A stretch of 64,000 nt of DNA from Brasilonema angustatum HA4187-MV1 (lineage in GTDB: Bacteria; Cyanobacteriota; Cyanobacteriia; Cyanobacteriales; Nostocaceae). The position numbers and the translations under genes were made by a program. Within the stretch, counting starts at the first letter, position 1. Each line of letters opens with the position of its first letter. Where the stretch lies: the NCBI GenBank assembly GCA_019359695.1, contig JAHHGV010000011.1:116742-180741 (forward strand), given 5' to 3'. A model generated the notes under the pieces. The model was not told where the DNA came from. It made no database searches and saw only the letters and a program-made list of their open reading frames with translations. Positions 1 through 7,391 of this stretch are shown here, piece after piece.

Positions 1-124
1 AGATTTATAGGGACTTTATCTAAATATGGAAACAATGTCTGAATAATTGTATATAGGTGCAAATTAATAAATCAAAGATATCCTCTGACAAAAGGTATTC
101 TGAAATAACTTATACGTAAAAAAC

Positions 125-760
125 ATGAATATAATTTCTCGTTTACTTACTACATTTAGTATTTCTATATCTGCGGTTGCTGTGATACCTTGCTTCGCAA
201 CAGCCCAACAGACTCCAACAGTTCCGGAACAACAAATGACGCAGAGAATTTGCTCTTCCGATGCAGTGGAAGATTTGTTACCTCCGGCTGTCAGTCAAGA
301 AAGTCCTTCTCCACTTTCTTACTTGGGGCAGCAAGGTTTTACACAAAATTCAGATGGTTCTTGGACTTGTTATGTTAGTGATTCTAGAAAGCAAGGACGT
401 TACTATACCCTTTTTAAAGTGCAACAAGTCAATGGAAAGCTTGTAGCCAGTTCTTTTCTAGATAGGGGTGTTCTCCCGCAAGGGCAAGAAAACCGCAGCT
501 TAGACTTCTTCATGATGCTTATAGAAAAGCATACAAAGGCAAATCAAGGGAACCGTGAAAGTATACGCAGATATCTAGATGCCTTCTTTTCCTTTGTCAA
601 ACAAGGAAAAGTACAACTCTCTAATCGTGGTTACCTCTTTGATCAACCAAGCGGTGGAGTTGTTATGTACCACTCTGTTACAGGCGGAAAACTTAAGGGA
701 GCAGCAATCACCATTAATATCCGCTCACCTGAGAATTTATCTTCCTCTCCTGTCTCATAA
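125..760 (+). CDS. Small exported protein of unknown function
   Basis: The 211-residue product starts with a clear Sec signal peptide (hydrophobic stretch at about residues 5-27, ending CFATA-QQ). The mature part has two cysteines (ICSS and WTCYV) that could form a disulfide, and mixed alpha/beta-looking sequence with no catalytic motif I recognise. The stop lies 35 nt before the next gene, which also encodes an exported protein on the same strand, so the two are probably co-transcribed. The first 124 bases of the window presumably hold the promoter. I do not recognise the family. That it is a real gene is supported by the signal peptide and the operon-like spacing. Confidence 0.7.
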   Translation: MNIISRLLTTFSISISAVAVIPCFATAQQTPTVPEQQMTQRICSSDAVEDLLPPAVSQESPSPLSYLGQQGFTQNSDGSWTCYVSDSRKQGRYYTLFKVQQVNGKLVASSFLDRGVLPQGQENRSLDFFMMLIEKHTKANQGNRESIRRYLDAFFSFVKQGKVQLSNRGYLFDQPSGGVVMYHSVTGGKLKGAAITINIRSPENLSSSPVS

Positions 761-795
761 GCTGCATTAAAAATTAGTTGTTGGAGGTAAATCCC

Positions 796-2082
796 TTGAA
801 GTCAAAAGTTAAAACAATCGCTGTCACCCTATCGTCCTTAGCAACAGTAGTTAATACATCTCAATCTGCTTCTGCTCAATTGAAAGTTGGAGACTATGGT
901 GTTCAACCAGGACTTGAGCACAACTATCTCCAGTACCAGCTATCGGGTCGAGATTTGACTCAAATGCGAGGTATTCCTGGATGTAGTGTAGGATTTGGTG
1001 CTGCTTGTAACAAAGCAGGAGCAGTCTTTCAGAAGTTAGTTGAGTCAAATGGTGGACCAACTCATGAACAGTTGCTGATGCAAGCAGCTGGAGGGGAACA
1101 AAACTACCAGAATTTTGCGAAATTTTACGGAAATGACCCCAATCTGACTCAAATACCGTACGCTTCATTCTGGGAGAATGGCAATCCCAGTATCGTGGAT
1201 GGGTATCGCTATCTTCTTGGGCAAACAGTCAATCAAACTCCCCAAGAAGGTTTGGGACAGGTTGCCAAAAACTTTTACTGGGCAGTTCAGGGAAGCGGGA
1301 ACTCACTTGACCCCCGTAATGGCTTACTGGATTTGAAATACTCTTATGGACGTCTGTTGCTTGAAGAGGTGGCAAAAATTCCTGATGCACAGCAGCAGAT
1401 TCAAGCTTTGGGTTTAGCGCCAGAACTGACCAAATTTTACTCGGAAAAACTTTCCAGTTCGATGCGTGTGTTGAAATCTGGGAATGAGGAGTCTCTTAAA
1501 CAGACAATTCTCAAAGACCTCTCAATGCCCTATTCACCAGAAGCAGCAGAACTTGGACGTCCAAATCTTGGCATTCCTGCAATTAATTCGTTGAGTGAGG
1601 ATACTCTGGCTGGAGATGTCGTTTCCTGGGAAACTCCAGTAGCGCTAGATCCAGAAGCGATGAACCTTGAGGTTCCTCCCAGCCTTGCAGAAGTTGCTCT
1701 ATTCCCGCAAGAAGGAGGAAGTTCTTTTCCAACTGGCTGGCTTGCTGCCCTTCCTCTGTTAGCCTTACTTCTTCTTGCTTTTGGTGGTGGTGGAGATCGC
1801 TCTTCTGGTCACAATCACGGATCAAGTATCGTTTCAAGTGGAGCTCCAGTTGGTTCTTTTGGTGGTGGTTCTCCTTCTGGATCAGGCGGTGGTGGTGGTT
1901 CTGGTGGCAACAACCAAATTACTCAAGTAGTGTCTGTTAATCCTGTAAAAACTCCCCCAGGAACGGAAATCAAGAAGGTACCAGAACCAACAACAATAAC
2001 GCCGCTTGTGTTGTTGATCATTGTCCTTTACGTACTAAATCACAAGCAGTGGCGCATACAAACTAGAACACCGATCCAGTAA
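796..2082 (+). CDS. Exported PEP-CTERM sorting-domain protein
   Basis: I place the start at a TTG (796) because GGAGG lies 8 nt upstream; an in-frame TTG at 778 has no ribosome site. The 428-residue product has an N-terminal signal peptide (ending ASAQ), an alpha-helical-looking domain of about 270 residues, an internal hydrophobic stretch (LAALPLLALLLLAF), a long Gly/Ser-rich linker, and a C-terminus reading VPEPTT followed by a hydrophobic helix and basic residues. That last arrangement is the PEP-CTERM signal, which in known systems is cut by an exosortase. No exosortase gene lies in this window. The function of the main domain is unknown. Having two hydrophobic segments near the C-terminus is unusual. 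Confidence 0.75.
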   Translation: MKSKVKTIAVTLSSLATVVNTSQSASAQLKVGDYGVQPGLEHNYLQYQLSGRDLTQMRGIPGCSVGFGAACNKAGAVFQKLVESNGGPTHEQLLMQAAGGEQNYQNFAKFYGNDPNLTQIPYASFWENGNPSIVDGYRYLLGQTVNQTPQEGLGQVAKNFYWAVQGSGNSLDPRNGLLDLKYSYGRLLLEEVAKIPDAQQQIQALGLAPELTKFYSEKLSSSMRVLKSGNEESLKQTILKDLSMPYSPEAAELGRPNLGIPAINSLSEDTLAGDVVSWETPVALDPEAMNLEVPPSLAEVALFPQEGGSSFPTGWLAALPLLALLLLAFGGGGDRSSGHNHGSSIVSSGAPVGSFGGGSPSGSGGGGGSGGNNQITQVVSVNPVKTPPGTEIKKVPEPTTITPLVLLIIVLYVLNHKQWRIQTRTPIQ

Positions 2083-2197
2083 TCGGAATCATGACGAAAA
2101 AACCAGGTTTCATTCGGTTACAACAAGAAATCTTTGGTTGTAAAAGACGTTAAAACAGGGTTTATTAGTCTTGTGTTTTAATCAATCGGTGTTCTAG
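2063..2197. ncRNA. Branched inverted-repeat structure (possible structured RNA)
   Basis: A perfect 13-bp inverted repeat (2063-2075 with 2185-2197) encloses two further perfect stems: 7 bp at 2118-2124/2137-2143 and 8 bp at 2150-2157/2174-2181. Together they would fold into a three-way junction. The left outer arm lies inside the last codons of the PEP-CTERM gene. Its last five bases (2071-2075) can alternatively pair with 2082-2086 across the stop codon. It could be a structured 3' UTR, a small RNA or a foldback element. The pairing is read directly from the sequence; the function is inferred. Confidence 0.4.
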
Positions 2198-2243
2198 AGG
2201 TTAAATTCTTTGTTTCTGTATTCAGATGAGTCGGGGTGTAGAA

Positions 2244-2284
2244 AACGCTCGCATTCTTGTATTTGCTTAAAGAATGCGAGCGTT
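2244..2284. terminator. Bidirectional rho-independent-type terminator
   Basis: A perfect 15-bp stem (2244-2258 with 2270-2284, 11-nt loop) is flanked by CGTTTTG on the plus strand and by the equivalent short T-run on the minus strand. It lies between the end of the plus-strand PEP-CTERM gene and the end of the minus-strand BON lipoprotein gene, so it can serve both convergent units. Confidence 0.8.
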
Positions 2285-2341
2285 CGTTTTGAAATTTGTG
2301 CTAGGTAGATACTGACGTCAGCTTATGAACAACAAAACTTC

Positions 2342-2827
2342 TTACTGAGGTTTATTATTTGTATTTGATGAAGGTTTTGCTGGAGCAACTTTTGCATTCA
2401 CCTTCACACTTTTGACACCTTTAATTTCTTGTGCCAAAGTGGGAATTTTATTGAGCTGTTCTTGTGTGGGAACTGTTCCGGCCACTGTTACAGCACCTTC
2501 TTTAGAGTCAACTGTTAACTGACTGGCTGGTAAATTCGCCTCTAACTTACCACGAACTTCGCTTTTTAAATCACTATCAGTTCTTTTGGCATCACCACCA
2601 GTCGTGTTGTTACGTTGTTCGCGTGCTCTAATATCAGACTCTATTTGGCCTTTACGAACTTGACTCGTGGCGTCTTCTTGAGTTTTCTGAGCAGTGTCTT
2701 GCGTTGGAGCATTAACATTTTCATTTGTCCCTGAGGGAGCATCTGCACTTGTTTTTGAAGGGGTTTCGCAACCAAACGCACCAACAGCTATGACACCGCT
2801 AATGATCAATGGAATAAACTTGTTCAT
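2342..2827 (-). CDS. BON-domain lipoprotein
   Basis: The start at 2827 has GGAGA a few bases upstream; an upstream in-frame ATG at 2869 would hide the lipoprotein signal. The 161-residue product opens with a hydrophobic stretch ending in AFGC, a lipobox predicting lipidation of Cys20. A Thr/Asn/Gln-rich disordered segment and then one BON domain (about residues 85-148, with the GAVTVAGTVPT and VKSVKV elements) follow. BON domains are known to bind membranes or glycans in envelope and stress proteins such as OsmY. It is probably an envelope-anchored stress-related protein. Its neighbour upstream on the same strand is a stress-type YflT protein more than 300 nt away. Confidence 0.8.
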   Translation of the reverse strand: MNKFIPLIISGVIAVGAFGCETPSKTSADAPSGTNENVNAPTQDTAQKTQEDATSQVRKGQIESDIRAREQRNNTTGGDAKRTDSDLKSEVRGKLEANLPASQLTVDSKEGAVTVAGTVPTQEQLNKIPTLAQEIKGVKSVKVNAKVAPAKPSSNTNNKPQ

Positions 2828-3143
2828 CTTCTGTCTCCAACTAAAATATTTCAAAAAATTCATTGACACAAGTAGCTATTAACAGCAAACAGTTACCCTT
2901 TGATCTAAAACACGGAGATAAGAACACATTAGTGGCTTATGCAAAAAACACTTGTATTGGTTTAATGTTTCCTAAATGGATACATTTAAACAAATCTTTC
3001 TTGATATCTCCATAGTTTAGTTACGGGAATTTACTGATAACTGAGTACTGTTAATTAGTGTGTGAGGTAATTGTGTGTGAGGTTCAGGAGCGAATCTTTG
3101 CAAGTGCACAGAAAGTAGTTTTTTGATGATAACTTATCAATTA

Positions 3144-3812
3144 CTAAACAGTTGTATCCCGACTGTCAACAATTGTTACCGAAGGCTGATTATTCACAAC
3201 GCCTCTTACCGAAGGCTGATTATTCACAACGCCGCCAGAATAATCTGTGTGAGTATCTACAACACCAGGTACATTATAAATTCCAAACTCCTGAATACCT
3301 TGGTTTGTCAAAACAGTTTCCGCACGACGAATTTCGTCATCTGTCCCGTCTACTATCACCAGATAATCACCACGGGATACTCGTTCATTGTATAATTTGG
3401 CTCGTTCTTCAGGAATTCCCAAACCAACGAGTGCACCCAATAGCCCACCAGCAGCTGCACCAATTCCGGCACCTGCTGCAGCTGTCGCCAGAGTTGTGGC
3501 GATTTCACCGGCGAGTAATATAGGACCTACGCCAGGGATTGCCAAGGTTCCTAAGCCTACGAGTAAACCGGTAATGCCTCCGACTGTTGCACCTGTGACT
3601 GCGCCAGCAGCAGCTCCTTCATCAGCTTTGTTACCAACACGTTCTTGCGTTTCGACACCAGCAATCTCACCGGTACGATCAGCATCTTTGGCAATGATAG
3701 AAACCTTATTCATTGGAAAACCGGCGTCTCTGAGTTCGGTAAGTGCATACTCAGCTTCACGACGGCTAGGAAAGACGCCAACTGCACGCTTGTTTTGTTT
3801 ACCTAAAGCCAT
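3144..3812 (-). CDS. General stress protein (YflT / 17M-like) with glycine-zipper segment
   Basis: The start at 3812 has a strong GGAGGAG site. Residues about 8-60 (GVFPSRREAEYALTELRDAG, then VSIIAKD) match the N-terminal domain of general stress protein 17M/YflT. The middle, about 70-140, is an Ala/Gly-rich hydrophobic region with repeated GxxxG spacing, typical of membrane-inserting glycine zippers. A second alpha/beta segment (YLVIVDGTDDEIRRAETVL) follows. The C-terminus carries two tandem copies of a ten-residue NNQPSV repeat. It is probably induced by stress; no regulator site was identified. Confidence 0.75.
   Translation of the reverse strand: MALGKQNKRAVGVFPSRREAEYALTELRDAGFPMNKVSIIAKDADRTGEIAGVETQERVGNKADEGAAAGAVTGATVGGITGLLVGLGTLAIPGVGPILLAGEIATTLATAAAGAGIGAAAGGLLGALVGLGIPEERAKLYNERVSRGDYLVIVDGTDDEIRRAETVLTNQGIQEFGIYNVPGVVDTHTDYSGGVVNNQPSVRGVVNNQPSVTIVDSRDTTV
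3176..3233. repeat. 30-bp tandem duplication inside the YflT-like gene
   Basis: Two adjacent copies of a 28-base block (3176-3203 and 3206-3233, period 30) are identical. They encode the two GVVNNQPSV units at the protein C-terminus. The period is a multiple of three, so the frame is kept. Confidence 0.85.
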
Positions 3813-4150
3813 TTTACTCCTCCATTTAAATAGCTAAAAAAAGCACAAAAATATAGAGCTTTTGGTTTGCTTCGTGCTTATATTACAGTTTTGCCTTGGT
3901 TTGCTCCAACTTGCATCATCCGCAAGTTAAGCTAACTATCTATCAATAGATTGGTTATTTGCCCAAATGGAAATTTGGAAAAATCATAACCTCATTTCAC
4001 GTCTTTCGTCTTTACGAGGGGAAATTGCGCTTCTATTGTTCGGTTATACTACTTTCACTAAGAAACAAATACTTATAACCTCATAAATAATAGTAGTAAA
4101 TGCCTGCCTAAGACACTGTCGAGCGGTCTTTATTCAGGGGGTAAAAACTT
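3813..4150. other. Intergenic region, divergent promoters expected
   Basis: This 338-base AT-rich gap separates the minus-strand YflT-like gene from the plus-strand histidine kinase gene, so it should contain two divergent promoters. I see no open reading frame, repeat or riboswitch in it. The only clear signal is the GGGGG ribosome site at 4137-4141 ahead of the GTG start at 4151. Confidence 0.4.
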
Positions 4151-5626
4151 GTGTACAAATGGATCTTGCCAAGTCTAAGCGAAGTTTTAGCAAATAGTCA
4201 ATCAACACTGGCTGCCTGTTCATCTGCCAAAGCAGAACAGCAGTGGCGCGTCAGCGTAGCAGCAATAGAACAACTGTTATTGAAAACCGGTTCTAGCGCT
4301 TCACCTCAAGAAACTGCACAAGGATTAGTTTTAGCTGCGCCAGCACCTGTTTTCAGCGATCAAAGACTGGCTGGAAACTTGCAAACTGTCAGTTTTACGG
4401 CAAAGCCATTTAACCCCTTGGCACTGATGCCATTTCAAATGCCTCCTGATGTGGCTGTAACAGATGTATTTGCTCCTGGTGAGTCGGTTTTACCTGTATT
4501 AGCAACAGATCCGTTGGCAAGGGAGCAGTTTTGTTTGGTTTTCACCAAGCAATTCAGATTAGTGTTGGTTTTAGCAGAAGACATCAATGGTAACAAGACT
4601 TTTTCATTTTCTTTTGAGCCAGAGGTTGTTGAGTTAGCATGGCGATCGCTGGGAGCAAGAGTTGTAGTCAGCAATCCGGATCTGTTTGCCGATTTACAAG
4701 AGTTAGTACATAAATATTCTCCAGTCGCTCCAGATTACCGCGTAGTGATGGAGTTTAGTCGTTTATTGCTGACACAATTTCCAGAACAAGAAGAAAACAC
4801 AGAAATAGCAAAAAGCGCTGATGTAGGGACGTCGGTACATTCAGAGTTTGCACAAACCGTTTCAGCCTCGCCACATGTGTCTTTGGGCACGTCATCACAA
4901 GCCCATACTCGTCCTGATGTAGAACTACTGCAGGCTTTTGCTCACGAAGTTCGCACTCCTTTAACAACGATTCGCACTATCACTCGTTTACTGCTCAAAC
5001 AGCGTGATTTACCTGCCAATGTGATCAAACGTTTGCAGCTTATTGATCATGAATGCACCGAGCAAATTGATCGTATGGAGTTGCTCTTTAGAGCTGCAGA
5101 ACTACAAACATCTGCGACTGTAAAATCTACAAATACTCAACTTACAGCAATGTCTCTGGAGCAAGTGTTGCAGCAGAGCATTCCACGTTGGGAACAAGCA
5201 GCCAATCGACGGAACTTGACTTTGGATGTCATTTTACCTCAGCAGTTACCAACTGTGGTAAGTAATCCTACTATGTTAGATCGGGTTCTGACGGGTTTGA
5301 TGGAGAATTTTACTCGTAGTTTACCGGCTGGTAGTCATATTCAAGTACAGGTCATCCCTGCTGGGGATCAACTAAAATTACAATTATTACCCTTAACTCA
5401 GGCGGGAGACAATGGAAAAATGTCATGCTCTCCATGCACACCGCCAATTCGCAAAGCTTTAGGTCAACTTCTCATGTTCCAGCCGGAAACAGGTACGATA
5501 AGTTTGAATCTTAACGCAACCAAGCATTTATTTCAAGCGATTGGGGGTAAACTTATTGTGCGCGATCGCCCACGTCATGGAGAAGTGCTAACGATTTTTC
5601 TTCCTTTAGAAGTCACCAGTCAGTGA
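4151..5626 (+). CDS. HisKA-type sensor histidine kinase with degenerate ATPase domain
   Basis: The start is a GTG at 4151 behind GGGGG. The N-terminal 200 residues look like a cytoplasmic sensor domain and show no membrane segment. A Ser/Glu-rich linker is followed by a HisKA helix with the phospho-acceptor motif HEVRTP (His265). The C-terminal 150 residues align in layout with HATPase_c (NPTMLDRVLTGLMENF where the N-box should be; GTISLNLNATKHLFQAIGG where the G2 region should be). The usual Asn-rich N-box and the DxGxG box are absent. It is therefore either a divergent kinase or a pseudokinase/phosphotransfer protein. No response regulator is adjacent. It ends 6 nt from the convergent msrA. 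Confidence 0.75.
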   Translation: MYKWILPSLSEVLANSQSTLAACSSAKAEQQWRVSVAAIEQLLLKTGSSASPQETAQGLVLAAPAPVFSDQRLAGNLQTVSFTAKPFNPLALMPFQMPPDVAVTDVFAPGESVLPVLATDPLAREQFCLVFTKQFRLVLVLAEDINGNKTFSFSFEPEVVELAWRSLGARVVVSNPDLFADLQELVHKYSPVAPDYRVVMEFSRLLLTQFPEQEENTEIAKSADVGTSVHSEFAQTVSASPHVSLGTSSQAHTRPDVELLQAFAHEVRTPLTTIRTITRLLLKQRDLPANVIKRLQLIDHECTEQIDRMELLFRAAELQTSATVKSTNTQLTAMSLEQVLQQSIPRWEQAANRRNLTLDVILPQQLPTVVSNPTMLDRVLTGLMENFTRSLPAGSHIQVQVIPAGDQLKLQLLPLTQAGDNGKMSCSPCTPPIRKALGQLLMFQPETGTISLNLNATKHLFQAIGGKLIVRDRPRHGEVLTIFLPLEVTSQ

Positions 5627-5632
5627 AGACTA

Positions 5633-6091
5633 TCAACGTTGTGCCTTCTTTTCAAAATACTGCTGATGCTCTTGTGTTGCTAAATAATATTCAAGAGCAG
5701 GTACAATCTCCGTCACAATATTTTTATCAAATCTAGCAGAATTTTGTTGCTTTGCCTTTGATGTCTTGGCTGCTTCTTCCTGTTGACTATTATGGAAAAA
5801 GATAACAGATCTGTACTGTTCCCCTCGGTCTGGTCCCTGACGATTCAGCGTCGTGGGGTCATGGATATCCCAGAATATCTCCAATAAGTCATCATAACTT
5901 ACGTATTGTGGGTCATACTCCACCTGTACTACCTCAGCATGACCCGTTATCCTTGATAACACATCCAGATACGAAGGGTTAGGAAAATGCCCTCCCATGT
6001 AGCCAACTGAGGTAGAAACAACTCCCTTTACCTTACGAAACGCCGCCTCGACGCCCCAGAAACAACCAGCCCCAAACGTCGCCAAATTCAT
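5633..6091 (-). CDS. msrA: Peptide methionine sulfoxide reductase MsrA
   Basis: The 152-residue protein begins MNLATFGAGCFWG, the MsrA active-site motif with catalytic Cys10 and the Phe-Trp pair that binds the substrate methyl group. The conserved GYMGG, TGHAEVVQVEYDP, FWDIHDPTTLNRQGPDRGEQYRS (quoted in part) and YYLATQEHQQYF-type blocks are all present. MsrA reduces methionine-S-sulfoxide in proteins with thioredoxin as electron donor. It is short for the family and has no N-terminal targeting extension, so it should be cytosolic. No resolving cysteine is visible near the C-terminus, so a different recycling mode is likely. It is transcribed alone. Confidence 0.93.
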   Translation of the reverse strand: MNLATFGAGCFWGVEAAFRKVKGVVSTSVGYMGGHFPNPSYLDVLSRITGHAEVVQVEYDPQYVSYDDLLEIFWDIHDPTTLNRQGPDRGEQYRSVIFFHNSQQEEAAKTSKAKQQNSARFDKNIVTEIVPALEYYLATQEHQQYFEKKAQR

Positions 6092-6266
6092 TGCTGTTAT
6101 GCGCTGCTCTTTATTTACTAGAGATCATATCGAAATCCGGTTTGGTTTTTGTTAGCTTGCGTGGCGGAGCCATACGAACTTGTTGAGCTAGGGAACGCTT
6201 AACGCCCAACTCTTAACGTTTAATATAAACTGTACACAGTTCTGTCTGGCGAAAACTAAATAGAAA

Positions 6267-6288
6267 TTCCCAGGCATAATCCTGGGAA
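6267..6288 (-). terminator. Candidate terminator after the PRC-barrel gene
   Basis: An 8-bp perfect stem (6267-6274 with 6281-6288, 6-nt loop) lies about 50 nt past the stop of the minus-strand PRC-barrel gene. Read on the minus strand it is followed by TTTCTATTT, a modest U-tract. The 6092-6266 stretch between it and msrA also carries CTTAACG-type heptamers related to the repeats at 14.7 and 35.7 kb. Confidence 0.45.
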
Positions 6289-6340
6289 CGAGGATTTTTT
6301 TGACTTCCTAGCCGCAAGCGGGGAGGAAGTGAAGTACAAA

Positions 6341-7333
6341 TTAATATCCCTCTTCTTCGTATTCTGGCTGTCTCTCTTTGACTTTTTTGGGAATATTTAC
6401 TGGCTTTGGTGGCTCATCATCCCAAGCATCACGAGCTAAATCCTCGTCGTAGTCGTCATAATCCTCATCGTATGGCTTTTTGTTGTAAGAACCAGAGTCA
6501 TACTTTGACTGTGCTTGATACTTGTCTTTACCTGTTGCTTCACTCCAGTTGTCTTCTTCATCGTCTTCATCGTACTGCACTGGCTCATACTGCCGTGCTT
6601 TCATAACTTGACGCTGAGGACGTTCTTCTTCGTAGTAGTCCTCATCCCATTCTTGTGCTACAGGTTCGGGTGTACGAACAATTTTTGGCTTAGGTTGTTC
6701 TAATGGTACTCCGCTTGGCAGTTGCTTGTCTGGTGTGACTGTACGAGGAGTGTAGCTAGAGTATTCTTCGTCTGCATCACGTTCCCACGGTGCTTTACCA
6801 ATACCCAAGCGCTCTAGTAAACCAACAGTTAATTGGTTAAGCCGTTCTTCAGCTCCTTCAAAAACAATCAATCTGTTGGGACCTGTGCTGACGATTTCAT
6901 CTACTGAGAACTCGTAGGTACTCAAGAATTGATCGGGAATTTGTGGTAATCCAAAAGAAGCGATCGCAATTGAGTAAAGCTTGCCTGTTTCGGTATTAAA
7001 TTTGAAGCCCCGCACTTTGCCTAGGACTTCACCAGTTTCTGTAATAACTTCCCAGTTTATCAGGTTACTATAGGCCTCAACCTCAACATCATCAATGACA
7101 TCCTCGTTATCCACAAGGATGACATCGCCGATTTGGTTGATGCTGTTGAGATACATATAGCGTGGCACCCCAGAAATAGAGATCAGGTTGTCTCGCATGC
7201 CAAGCGCCACAACCTCTCGCTGATCTACATCAACCCAAACCTGACTCACGATTCCTAATCGCTTGCCGTTGTCACGAGTGATTACCTGGGTGTTTAAAAT
7301 ATCGGAACGTCTAATACTTTGTTCAGAGGTCAT
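6341..7333 (-). CDS. Double PRC-barrel domain protein with acidic tail
   Basis: The 330-residue protein has two PRC-barrel units, at about residues 7-75 (ITRDNGKRLGIVSQVWVDVD) and 82-160 (VITETGEVLGKVRGFKFN). A long, highly charged and presumably disordered tail rich in Asp, Glu and Tyr follows (about 180-330). PRC barrels are small beta-barrels used in the photosynthetic reaction-centre H subunit, RimM and archaeal division proteins. The gene sits 58 nt downstream of smc on the same strand, so the two are probably co-transcribed and a role linked to chromosome or cell-cycle organisation is possible. The molecular function is unknown. Confidence 0.8.
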   Translation of the reverse strand: MTSEQSIRRSDILNTQVITRDNGKRLGIVSQVWVDVDQREVVALGMRDNLISISGVPRYMYLNSINQIGDVILVDNEDVIDDVEVEAYSNLINWEVITETGEVLGKVRGFKFNTETGKLYSIAIASFGLPQIPDQFLSTYEFSVDEIVSTGPNRLIVFEGAEERLNQLTVGLLERLGIGKAPWERDADEEYSSYTPRTVTPDKQLPSGVPLEQPKPKIVRTPEPVAQEWDEDYYEEERPQRQVMKARQYEPVQYDEDDEEDNWSEATGKDKYQAQSKYDSGSYNKKPYDEDYDDYDEDLARDAWDDEPPKPVNIPKKVKERQPEYEEEGY

Positions 7334-7391
7334 CCTGTACCGAGTCCTGATCTCGAATCCGGTTTATCTATACACTATTATTAACAAAAAC

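Noticed and set aside
851..1168. 105-residue minus-strand frame inside the PEP-CTERM gene
   Set aside because: It is the antisense shadow of a gene with a clear ribosome site, signal peptide and sorting signal.
3388..3837. 149-residue Ala/Pro-rich plus-strand frame
   Set aside because: It is antisense to the glycine-zipper part of the YflT-like gene, whose frame has a strong ribosome site and family match.
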